From Heliocidaris erythrogramma (taxonomy: Eukaryota; Echinodermata; Echinoidea; Camarodonta; Echinometridae), in contig CM046858.1 in NCBI GenBank assembly GCA_025617745.1, positions 47,505,197 to 47,569,196 on the forward strand: 64,000 nucleotides of DNA. Direction: 5' to 3'. Below are positions 47,701 through 54,489 of the stretch, in pieces. The notes beneath the pieces were generated by a model. It was not told the DNA's origin. It searched no databases and worked only from the letters and a program-made list of their open reading frames with translations. A program made the position numbers and the translations under genes. Each line of letters begins with the position of its first letter. Position 1 is the stretch's first letter.

Positions 47701-50700
47701 AAAATTGCTCTACAAAAAGTACAATCAAACTATGTGCAGCTAAAAAACAGTCCTGAAGCTCAACGGAGCTTCACATGTTGCACCTTCTGCTTGAAGAGCT
47801 CCAAGGAGGTGCAGTTGACGACAGCAGGTGGCAGGGAATTCCACAGTCTGATAGCGTCTGGGTAGAACGTTGTTTGGTACAGGTGAGTTCTAGCAAAGGG
47901 AACCCTGAACTTATGTGGGTTCCCGCGGGTCTGTGGGCCAGCAACTGGGATGAAGTTGGTGACAGGGAGATCAACCAAACCATGAAGAATGCTGTAGACC
48001 ATGTACACTTTCTGTTGCGCCCCGATAGTCACCCAGGACAGAGCGGGCATATCGACATTGAACCATTTCCATCTTTCTAATGTTCTCTTGGGTAGATGGG
48101 TCCCATACCGTTGCAGAATACTCCATCACAGGGCGTACCAAGGTCTTGTAGAGTAATGCCTTTGTCTTCGGAGGGCAGGCTCTCACGTTTCTCTGCAGGA
48201 AGCCTCGAACTGAGTTGGCTTTCTTGGTTGTCACATGTACATGGTGATTCCATTTCAGGTTACTCTGTATGTTGACACCCAAGTATTTTACAGAATCTGT
48301 TTCTTGTAGCTGCTCTCCGTGGATGAAGTAAGGAAAGGATGTCTGAGACATTTTCCTTTTGTTAGAGACATGCATGATGTGGCATTTCTGCGGGTGGAAG
48401 TGCATCAGCCAGTCTTTTTCCCATTCCTGGAGGTTGTCTAGGTCTTTTTGAAGGCTCTGGGCATCTTCCTCACTCTTCACCGTCCTGTACAGGATGCAGT
48501 CGTCTGCGAACAATCTTGCCGTGGACTTGGGTGATATGCAGTCAGGAAGATCGTTGATGAAGAGAAGGAAGAGAAGAGGTCCGACGACGCTGCCTTGCGG
48601 AATGCCCGAGAGGACAGGAGAGGTGTGAGAAGTGCAACCATTGAGTAGAACCCTTTGAGAGCGACCAGTGAGGAAATCCTTAATCCAGTTATGGGCTTTA
48701 CCACGGACTCCATAGTAGTGGATTTTATGCAAGAGTCTTCCATGCGGGACCTTATCAAAAGCCTTTGATAGGTCTAACAGAATAACATCAATCTGGTCCT
48801 TTGAGTCGACACTGCTAGTGAGATCTTGGATGGTGAGAAGGAGTTGAGATGTGCAGGATCTTCTCTTGCGGAAACCATGCTGAGCATCTGACAGAATGTG
48901 GTGATCATCAAGATGCTCATGGATGCTTGTGCAGACAATATGCTCCAGAGTCTTGCAGACGATTGATGTCAGCGACACAGGCCTGTAGTTGACCGCCTTG
49001 CATCTCTCACCCTTCTTGAAGATAGGGACAACATCTGCATTCTTCCAGTCCATGGGAACCACGCCCTGATGTAGTGAGGCCTGGAAGAGCATAGTCAACA
49101 CTGGTGTTATCTCCAATGACAGCGCCTTGAGAAGTTGTGCAGGAAGTCTGTCTGGTCCGGTAGCCTTGTGGATCTCAAGAGCAGACAGTAGCTTGTGTAC
49201 CCCAGCTGGGGAGATCACGATGTCATCCATACCAGGAAATGGACTGGGTCGCTTATCCTTCAATGTTGACATGTCTTCATCCCTGTTGAATACTGATGTA
49301 AACTGCTGATTCAGGATATCGGCCTTCTCTTTGCTGTCTGAGTGTGTCTTCCCATTGATGTCTTTCAGTGGAGATACTCCAGTGTTATCATTCCTCTTAC
49401 TGTTGATAAAGCTCCAGAATCGTTTTGGGTTTGTAGTGGAGTCAGGGCTGATGATATTGCTGATGTACTCATTGTACGCCTGCTTGCAGGTTGCCTGTGA
49501 TGACCTCTGAAGCTGATGGTATTTGCTGAAATCCTGAGGTCTGCCAGATGCTCCAGCGCGATTGAAGGCCCGCTTTTTCCTTCTCGAGAGCCGTTTCACA
49601 GACCTTGTGATCGCGTGTTGTTTACATACTGCCGATGTCTTAGACTAAAATCGGCCAATAAAATTTTTGTCCACGAAAAACTCGGGATCGCAAGCGCACA
49701 TCGATCTTTACGATTGCGCCATATAGGGACCAAATTTTTAAGGACAAAACTCTTTTGGGGAGATGTCAGCGCCCGCGGCGACAAGGAAATGTACACAATG
49801 ACTCCGATAGCTCGTTTCGCGAGAATCAACAGTAAATTACGGATTTCATTTTTGGAAATATATTTTCCAACATCGGTGAGTTGAATTTATTGTATTTCTT
49901 GAATATTTTGGGGTCGGTTTTTGTAAATTAAATGCCGATTTTGAGTGAATGTTGGTGTCTTTTGTGCAGTGGTGTTTTAAAAAGTTGAGGTGTATGACTG
50001 CCTACATTATACACACGAAGTATAGGAATGTAGCTATGAGTATGAGTGAATATGACCACTAATCTATTCGTTATGATTCGTGGTGTGCCAATCATCATCA
50101 ATCATCACCATGATCACCATCACATCAGCAAGCAATGGTCATATTGACCATTAGAATCATATACATGTGTGTATACTGGGTATTGGGGATACAGATGTAA
50201 TTTTGTTTGAAATTGATGTTTTTGTGGGCAAACTGATACTTAAGTATCATTCTTTAGATTTTAAGTTATCAGTTCGTTAAGATACAAAATGTAGAAAGTT
50301 ATAAAAACTTACATTTACAGCCCTCTTTTTGGTACTTGTTACCCACATCTCCATACGGATCACGACTGCTCTCAATAATGTTGCGCACTAGTGAGGCCGC
50401 TCTACATGGTTACGCACCGTAGATACGTACGCAGAATGTTACGCACACAAGCTATTCTACGAAGACCTGGAAGGGCCAAACTGACAACGTAAAAAATAAA
50501 AAATATTACGTACGTACGTAGTAATTATTACGTACGTACGTAATATTTTTTATTTTTTTACGTCGTCAGTTTGGCCCTTTCAGGTCTTCGTAGGAGATCG
50601 ACGAACCCATCGCGCCGGTACTACTACGAGCGCTGAGGGCTCCCTTCATCATAATCGTGAAAAATACAAACTGGATGCTGACGGGACAGTCTCGATAGCA

Positions 50701-53700
50701 GTTATCGACAAAAAGGACCCAAAATTTCAGGAAACCCTCTTCAAAGGTCACAAAACAACCTGGTAAGTTTTAATCATCTATTATTCAATATAATTCTTTG
50801 GATGTAAGTAAACTGCAATATATGATATTCAATTAAATATAGCCAAAAATGCACAGTGATGCAGTTTAGGTATGGGATGTGTGTTGGCTGCACTCATAGC
50901 TACATTCCTATACTTCGTGTGTATAATGTAGGCAGTCATACACCTCATCTTTTTAAAACACCACTGCACAAAAGTCACCAATATTCACTCAAAATCGGCA
51001 TTTAATTTTCAAAAACCGACCCCAAAATATCCAAGAAATACAATAAATTCAACTCACCAATGTTGGAAAAGATATTTCCAAAAATGAAATCCGTAATTTA
51101 CTGTTGATTCTCGCGAAACGAGCTATCGGAGTCATTGTGTACATTTCCTGGTCGCCGCGGGCGCTGACATCTCCCCAAAAGAGTTTTGTCCTCAAAAATT
51201 CGGTCCCTATGGGGTACACGGAAAAGTTTCGATTTTCTGTGTGCGCGATCGTAAAGATCGATGTGCCCTTGCGATCCCGAGTTTCTTCGTGGACAAAAAA
51301 TATATTGGCCGATTTTAGTCTAAGACATCGGCAGTTTGTAAACAACACGCGATCGCGAAACAAATCGGCGGGGATTTCTCCGGTTTTGGACAAGATTTTG
51401 ACTTTGGATTTTGCTGTAAATATCAAAAGTTCTTCCTAACGGCCATTTGAGGTAGGAGTGAGATTTTTAAGGGCTGAATTTGAAAGCAAGTATTTAAAAT
51501 ATTTATCTTATTTTCCCCCCCCATACCTTTAGTACATGCGACAGAAAATACCAACTATTTTACAGTAATGTACCCGTGAGTGGTTGGCTGCGTTACTACA
51601 CAGTCGGCAATGGCGTGTACCTAGGTATGTGCAAATGCAACGGTACCGCGAGCGCCGAGTACGGCGAGAAGGCTTGTTCACATTCTGTTCGCAAGTGACA
51701 TCGCCTCTGCATACATCCCAATTGAAAATCAGCTCTCTCGAGCGAGCGCAAATCGGCGCAACTTTCTCGAGGCCGTATTTGAGTAGCCCAGATTCTGCAC
51801 TTTCGATACATGTAAGTTTCAATGTGGACATCCACCATCCAGAAATTGATATCATCGCTTGAAATTTTAGAAAAGTTTTGGCCGTTTTCATCATCAAATT
51901 TCATCAGTAAAATGAGTAAAATATTTATTAAAACAGTGAACATAACTTTTGTTAATTATCAAAGTATAAAATGATTCATTTTTACTAGATTCTAGACATG
52001 CGCCAGCTTTCAAATAGGTCACGCAGGAAACTCTTGCACAGCGGGTCTGTCAGAAGCCAGGCCGCCGGTAACTCAAAGGAGCTCCAACGCGCAGCGTTGG
52101 AGCTCCAGGTACAACTATCCAAAGTCGACCTAGCCCATTTTATGGCTAATTGCATCGCTTAATTTCGGCAGGTAAGATAGAAATTTGTACTTACACTTTA
52201 AGAGAATTACTGTAACTATGTAGCAGGCTCTTTGATTTTACGATTTAACGATTGTTTCGATGAAAAAAATGGAATTTCCTCGCCGAGCTGATCTTTTCCC
52301 CGTACTGTACCGTCGATTCAAATGACTCCATCGCACTGTGTGTAATGTACCGTATATACGTCGCTGACTCGATCACACAGTGAGATCGAGTCATTTGAAT
52401 CGACCGTACAGTACAGGGAAAAGATCGGCTCTACGAGGAAATTCCATTTTTTCATCGAAACAATCGTTAAATCGTAAAATGAAGGAGCCTGCTACATAGT
52501 TACAGTAATTTTCTTGAAGTGTAAGTACAAATTTCTATCTTACCTGCCGAAATTAAGCGATGCAATTAGCCATAAAATGGGCGAGGTCGACTTTGGATAG
52601 TTGTACCTGGAGTTAGGCCGCCGGGTGCGCCGGGCCAAGAGCTGGCGCTCGGTCGATGATACCCCGCCAGTGGTCTGGCTTCTGACAGACCGCTGGACGT
52701 GGTGGGCGCGGCAGAGATGGCGCATCTGACACTGGTCAAATGTTTTTGTCGTGAATTATGATTTATGAATCAAACATATCCGCATTTCTATGAATTTGAC
52801 TGTCATTATACTTTCTTTTCAAATATGATTATGTAATTCTTGGGGGAAAAAAATTTTCAACTTTCTCTTCAATCTGAATTCAATTGATTAAAAATCAAAT
52901 TGATGAATATTTTTATTAATTATTCTAATTTAAAATTAAATTTTTTTAAAAATTATTTTCAGCTTTTATTTTGTGTTTGTTAAATCATTATAAATTAAAA
53001 GGCACCCTGAATCAAACTCTATTTTAATGTGTTTTTTTATACATAATATTCTTCGTTTTCTACAAATACAATTGTAACAAATATTTTCCATATTTTGCAT
53101 AACATAAGTTAATTAGCATAAATCAATATACTTACTGACTATTACTGTTAAGAAAGTAACTAATTAGTAGCTGCTCCAGGCTCAATTTCAGCTTTCCATT
53201 GATACCTAGATCACTTCAAAAGTCTCAGAAATAGAGAAGTTATGCGTGTGTTTATAGTGTGACATGAAATTCCCTCCATATTGGTCACACATTTTTTCAT
53301 GCCCTCCATTGGTTTTACATTAAGACAGTGGCCGGAAATATGGTTGAAATGACAGGACTTAAATTATCATAACTTTTTAGTTACTTGACCAATTTGAAAG
53401 TTGTTAGTGTCATTGGAAAGGTCTCTTAAAGAGCTTTCCTATGATACTATTTGTATCAAGATGTATGCAGTTTAATTTTTTTTGTCACATAGCTACTACG
53501 AGTCACTCCCGGGTACATTTCTGTAAAATAGTTGGTATTTTCTGTCGCATGTACTAAAGGTATGGGGGGGGAAAATAAGATAAATATTTTAAATACTTGC
53601 TTTCAAATTCAGCCCTTAAAAATCTCACTCCTACCTCAAATGGCCGTTAGGAAGAACTTTTGATATTTACAGCAAAATCCAAAGTCAAAATCTTGTCCAA

Positions 53701-54489
53701 AACCGGAGAAATCCCCGCCGATTTGTTTCGCGATCGCGTGTTGTTTACAAACTGCCGATGTCTTAGACTAAAATCGGCCAATATAATTTTTGTCCACGAA
53801 GAAACTCGGGATCGCAAGGGCACATCGATCTTTACGATCGCGCACACAGAAAATCGGAACTTTTCCGTGTACGCCATAGGGACCGATTTTTTGAGGACAA
53901 AACTCTTTTGGGGAGATGTCAGCGCCCGCGGCGACCAGGAAATGTACACAATGACTCCGATAGCTCGTTTCGCGAGAATCAACAGTAAATTGCGGATTTC
54001 ATTTTTGTAAATATCTTTTCCAACATTGGTGAGTTGAATTTATTGTATTTCTTGGATATTTTGGGGTCGGTTTTTGAAAATTAAATGCCGATTTTGAGTG
54101 AATATTGGTGACTTTTGTGCAGTGGTGTTTTAAAAAGATGAGGTGTATGACTGCCTACATTATAGTACACACGAAGTATAGGAATGTACCTATGAGTGCT
54201 ATGAGTGATCACCATCAATATCAAGACATCACCACCATCATCATCATCATCATCGTTATTATTACCGAAGGTCAGACTACTGACTTGTCACTAACTGTTA
54301 CGATATTCTAACTTTAGTTTTAGTTTTACTTTTACTTAGAGTTCTAAGTTAGACTTCATTAAACATGTTAAATTAAATCAAACGAACGTGACATCGAATG
54401 TAACAGTTGGGACCATGGCATTAATTTAATCTTACCAACACCGCCCATCTAACGAAGTCGTTCACAAGTCTTCCACCGAAGTTACGCAT
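32588..54489 (-). CDS. NOX2: NADPH oxidase, NOX1-3/NOX2-like catalytic subunit, complete, 14 coding exons
   Basis: Membrane flavocytochrome that passes electrons from NADPH through FAD and two haems to oxygen, making superoxide. Exons (minus): 54436-54489, 45560-45655, 45005-45124, 43722-43943, 43063-43181, 42056-42136, 41122-41245, 40271-40363, 38884-39009, 38043-38161, 37375-37494, 36528-36720, 35893-36017, 32588-32714. All junctions are GT-AG with matching phases. The product is 572 residues (human NOX2 is 570). Haem ligands His107/His121 and His215/His228 keep the NOX2 13-14 residue spacing. Other motifs: polybasic B-loop [11 protein letters not shown] (93-103), FAD site HPFTLTS (339-345), NADPH motifs GPFG (390-393), GAGIGVTP (409-416) and CGP (539-541), and C-terminal KENF. 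There are no EF-hands or peroxidase domain, which excludes NOX5 and DUOX. The in-frame TAG upstream of the ATG supports the start. Orthology within NOX1-3 is inferred. Confidence 0.95.
33178..35404. mobile_element. TA-duplicating DNA transposon, non-autonomous, 2.2 kb
   Basis: Ends CCGTATTTTCCGGAATATAA and TTATAATGCGGAAAATACGG are inverted repeats, with further CCGCGGTTTATA pairing. TA flanks both sides. Comparison with the uninterrupted copy (GCAATACCTCTTTATA at 15270-15290) shows the empty site. No transposase frame. Contains a family B MITE and a direct duplication around AACATATCGATGAATTTCAA (33975 and 34164). Confidence 0.75.
34612..34750. repeat. MITE family B copy 2, nested in the 2.2-kb element
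   Basis: GGGGAGCATTTCACCATG to TTGATGAAACGCTCCC with the same interior as other copies; the left end is slightly diverged. Confidence 0.75.
35553..35852 (+). repeat. Long purine tract (GAA/GAG)n in NOX intron 13
   Basis: Nearly uninterrupted A/G on the plus strand, rich in GAA and GAG units; it is C/U-rich in the NOX pre-mRNA, starting about 40 bases after the exon 13 donor. The Ser/Leu/Phe-rich open frames in it are low complexity. Confidence 0.9.
35893..36017 (-). CDS. NOX2: NOX exon 13
   Basis: Residues 490-530: [20 protein letters not shown], equivalent to NOX2 'ITGLKQKTLYGRPNWDNEF'. Followed in the intron by a long C/T-only tract. Confidence 0.96.
36528..36720 (-). CDS. NOX2: NOX exon 12
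   Basis: Residues 425-489: [18 protein letters not shown], a NOX signature for NADPH binding, then [13 protein letters not shown]. Confidence 0.97.
37171..37300. repeat. Palindromic MITE (GGGCCTGTAACATAAAGAG ends)
   Basis: GGGCCTGTAACATAAAGAGA at the left and CTCTTTATGTTACAGGCCCC at the right; inner ATCTTACGATCAATTG / ATCAATCGTAAGAC also folds. NOX intron 11. Confidence 0.8.
37375..37494 (-). CDS. NOX2: NOX exon 11
   Basis: Residues 385-424: [19 protein letters not shown] and [17 protein letters not shown], the NADPH-ribose site. The exon 11/12 junction codon is Cys425, where NOX2 has Trp. Confidence 0.97.
38043..38161 (-). CDS. NOX2: NOX exon 10
   Basis: Residues 346-384, [20 protein letters not shown], matching NOX2 'APEEDFFSIHIRIVGDWTE'. 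The donor, GTCAGA, is weaker than usual but the phase fits. Confidence 0.95.
38536..38675. repeat. MITE family B copy 3
   Basis: AGGGGAGCATTTAATCAAGC to CTTGATGAAAAGCTCCCC in NOX intron 9. Confidence 0.85.
38737..38875. repeat. MITE family B copy 4, beside NOX exon 9 donor
   Basis: GGGGAGCGTTTCATCAAGTG to CTTGATGAAATGCTCCCC. Its edge is 8 bases from the 3' edge of exon 9; a second copy lies 60 bp further into the same intron. Confidence 0.85.
38884..39009 (-). CDS. NOX2: NOX exon 9
   Basis: Residues 304-345: [19 protein letters not shown] and the FAD-binding WHPFTLTS. A family B MITE ends 8 bases beyond the splice donor. Confidence 0.96.
40271..40363 (-). CDS. NOX2: NOX exon 8
   Basis: Residues 273-303, sixth helix ([19 protein letters not shown]), equivalent to NOX2 'TWKWIVGPMFLYLCERLVR'. 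Confidence 0.95.
40555..40746. repeat. MITE-like repeat (ACAGTGAAACCTGC end)
   Basis: ACAGTGAAACCTGCATATGC at the left, GGTGGTTGCTAAAGGTTTGA and CTGTAC at the right, with repeated GGTGGTCTTTA words. Typical of 'CAGTNAAACC' dispersed repeats. Confidence 0.5.
41122..41245 (-). CDS. NOX2: NOX exon 7
   Basis: Residues 231-272, the extracellular loop between helices 5 and 6; weakly conserved in the family, so support comes from phase and position. Confidence 0.88.
41363..41500. repeat. MITE family B copy 5
   Basis: GGGGAGCGTTTCCTCAAGCG to CGCTTGATGAAACGCTCCCC; the interior is in the opposite orientation to copies 1-4. NOX intron 6. Confidence 0.85.
42056..42136 (-). CDS. NOX2: NOX exon 6
   Basis: Residues 204-230, fifth helix with haem ligands His215 and His228 ([16 protein letters not shown]). 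Confidence 0.96.
43063..43181 (-). CDS. NOX2: NOX exon 5
   Basis: Residues 165-203, fourth helix ([20 protein letters not shown]). Ends in phase 2 inside the Arg204 codon. Confidence 0.93.
43722..43943 (-). CDS. NOX2: NOX exon 4
   Basis: Residues 91-164: polybasic B-loop, then third helix with haem ligands His107 (TFHK) and His121 (IIIHVVAH). Confidence 0.96.
44440..44570 (+). mobile_element. Penelope-like 3'-end relic carrying the hammerhead motif
   Basis: TCTGTTCATTCTTGCGG followed by GATGAGTGCAAGACGAAAAG parallels the 28905-28955 terminal region of the intact element (TCTCATTCCTGCG ... GATGAGTGCAGGTCGAAAAG). No coding part could be recognised upstream, so only the end, or an independent hammerhead-bearing element, is left. 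Boundaries approximate. Confidence 0.5.
44526..44567 (+). ncRNA. Candidate type I hammerhead ribozyme with full core
   Basis: Stem I GGTATACT pairs with AGTATGTC (8 bp, two wobble). The core is exactly CTGATGA (44534-44540), then stem II GTGCAAGAC (2 bp), GAAA (44550-44553), minimal stem III AAGCTT (44553-44558) and C44559 at the cleavage site. It has the hallmark of the minimal type I hammerheads of Penelope-like retroelements. Lies in NOX intron 3, antisense to NOX. The weak stems II and III leave activity open. Confidence 0.7.
44808..44982. repeat. Repeat built of TTTATGAAACACCCC words
   Basis: ACGAACACCTTTATGAAACA and ACGAACAGCTTTATGAAACA are direct copies at the two ends, with an inverted TTTCATAAAGCTGTTC between them. 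MITE-derived fold-back; NOX intron 3. Confidence 0.55.
45005..45124 (-). CDS. NOX2: NOX exon 3
   Basis: Residues 51-90. [20 protein letters not shown] and [10 protein letters not shown] are almost identical to the NOX2 second helix region. Confidence 0.95.
45560..45655 (-). CDS. NOX2: NOX exon 2
   Basis: Residues 19-50, first transmembrane helix ([16 protein letters not shown]). Acceptor TAG, donor GTAAGT, phase 0 on both sides. Confidence 0.9.
45670..45722. repeat. 11-bp tandem repeat (GATAGAGAAAA)
   Basis: About five copies of GATAGAGAAAA / GATGGAGAAAA immediately upstream of NOX exon 2's acceptor. Confidence 0.85.
46083..46265. repeat. TTAA-bounded short element
   Basis: TTAAAGGGAAAGTCCAGCCTT at the left is mirrored by AGGGTGGACTTCCCCTTTAA at the right: same end style as 31344-32326 and the family C elements. 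183 bp, NOX intron 1. Confidence 0.7.
47181..47376 (-). pseudogene. Penelope-like element 3' fragment
   Basis: Minus strand encodes the last ~60 residues of the same ORF as 27763-28843 ([20 protein letters not shown] ... [14 protein letters not shown] end). The 5' side is truncated at the GTCAGCAC position; the 3' side lacks an 11-bp stretch and everything beyond GACCCGG, including the hammerhead-like motif. It abuts repeat copy A at 47377. Confidence 0.88.
47612..49608 (-). mobile_element. 5'-truncated LINE (CR1/L2/Jockey-type) inserted in repeat E
   Basis: About 2.0 kb, flanked by a 4-bp duplication GATC (47608-47611 and 49609-49612). The 3' end at the low coordinate carries a (GAA)n tail, seen as TTCTTCTTCTTCTTC on the plus strand. 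The 5' end is cut in the linker before the reverse transcriptase; no endonuclease domain remains. The intact site is visible in copies B and C (TTTCGCGATCGCGTG). Confidence 0.92.
47760..49599 (-). pseudogene. LINE reverse transcriptase ORF, truncated and frameshifted
   Basis: The main frame runs from 49599 to 47971 (542 codons). RT motifs, numbered from the ATG at 49599: [19 protein letters not shown] (204-222), [11 protein letters not shown] (239-249), [13 protein letters not shown] (274-286), [12 protein letters not shown] (332-343), catalytic FADD (364-367), then [15 protein letters not shown]. Around 48040 the frame breaks: the conserved block after '[11 protein letters not shown]' is deleted, and the C-terminus ([18 protein letters not shown]) continues in another frame to a stop at 47760. 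The catalytic motifs look intact but the C-terminus and 5' half are damaged. The clade is inferred from motif style only. Confidence 0.9.
50043..50890. other. Spacer between repeat E copies A and B in NOX intron 1
   Basis: Holds CAT/ATC microsatellite at 50090-50130, the palindrome at 50459-50592 and a candidate orphan exon (50583-50762, see findings). No gene identified. Confidence 0.5.
50459..50592. repeat. Near-perfect 134-bp palindrome with ACGT core
   Basis: CGAAGACCTGGAAGGGCCAA at the left and TTGGCCCTTTCAGGTCTTCG at the right, ~62-bp arms, centre of TACGTACGTACG repeats around GTAATTAT. MITE-like; would form a long hairpin. Confidence 0.85.
50891..51583 (-). repeat. Long repeat E, copy B (left arm)
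   Basis: Starts ACTCATAGCTACATTCCTAT; inner end ...TTTACAGTAATGTACCC. Uninterrupted equivalent of copy A at the LINE site. Open frames of 111-125 codons on both strands probably reflect low divergence, not selection. Confidence 0.9.
52102..52613. repeat. Inner palindrome, ~240-bp arms
   Basis: CTCCAGGTACAACTATCC at 52102 is mirrored at 52613. Each arm carries TTTCGGCAGGTAAGATAG, a consensus-like splice donor pointing to the centre. A perfect 13-bp hairpin GGAGCTCCAACGC sits just outside the left arm. Confidence 0.85.
53502..54198 (+). repeat. Long repeat E, copy C (right arm)
   Basis: Reverse complement of copy B, ends GGAATGTACCTATGAGTGC followed by a partial duplication ATGAGTG. Located ~240 bp from the NOX exon 1 donor. 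Confidence 0.9.
54436..54489 (-). CDS. NOX2: NOX exon 1 (start codon, 18 codons)
   Basis: [18 protein letters not shown], then donor GTAAGA, phase 0. It fits the N-terminal segment before the first helix of NOX2, and an in-frame stop lies 15 bases upstream of the ATG. Short, and 8.8 kb from exon 2. Confidence 0.78.

Larger units (their letters stand above)
47377..50042 (+). repeat. Long repeat E, copy A, split by a LINE
   Basis: Left part 47377-47611 and right part 49609-50042 together equal copies B (50891-51583, inverted) and C (53502-54198, same orientation). The LINE at 47612-49608 interrupts the word CGCGATCGCG. Ends GGAATGTAGCTATGAGT. Confidence 0.85.
50891..54198. mobile_element. 3.3-kb nested palindrome: long-TIR fold-back element
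   Basis: Repeat E copies B (50891-51583) and C (53502-54198) form ~695-bp inverted arms. Inside, a second inverted pair (52102-52342 and 52374-52613, weaker extension to 52046 and 52694) surrounds a 31-bp centre. No transposase frame. CpG-rich segment 51590-51790 and AT-rich segment 52740-53480 fill the rest. Best read as a non-autonomous DNA transposon or fold-back element; family unknown. Confidence 0.8.

Noticed and set aside
48477-48758. Second open frame inside the LINE
   Set aside because: Shadow of the reverse transcriptase frame; the RT motifs are in the other frame.
51049-51439. Open frames of 111-125 codons conserved between repeat E copies
   Set aside because: Both strands are open in the same interval, no known motif is present, and similarity is explained by recent duplication of the arms.
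51529-51943. Overlapping plus and minus open frames in a CpG-rich block inside the palindrome
   Set aside because: No homology recognised, no splice context; GC-rich sequence lacks stops by chance.
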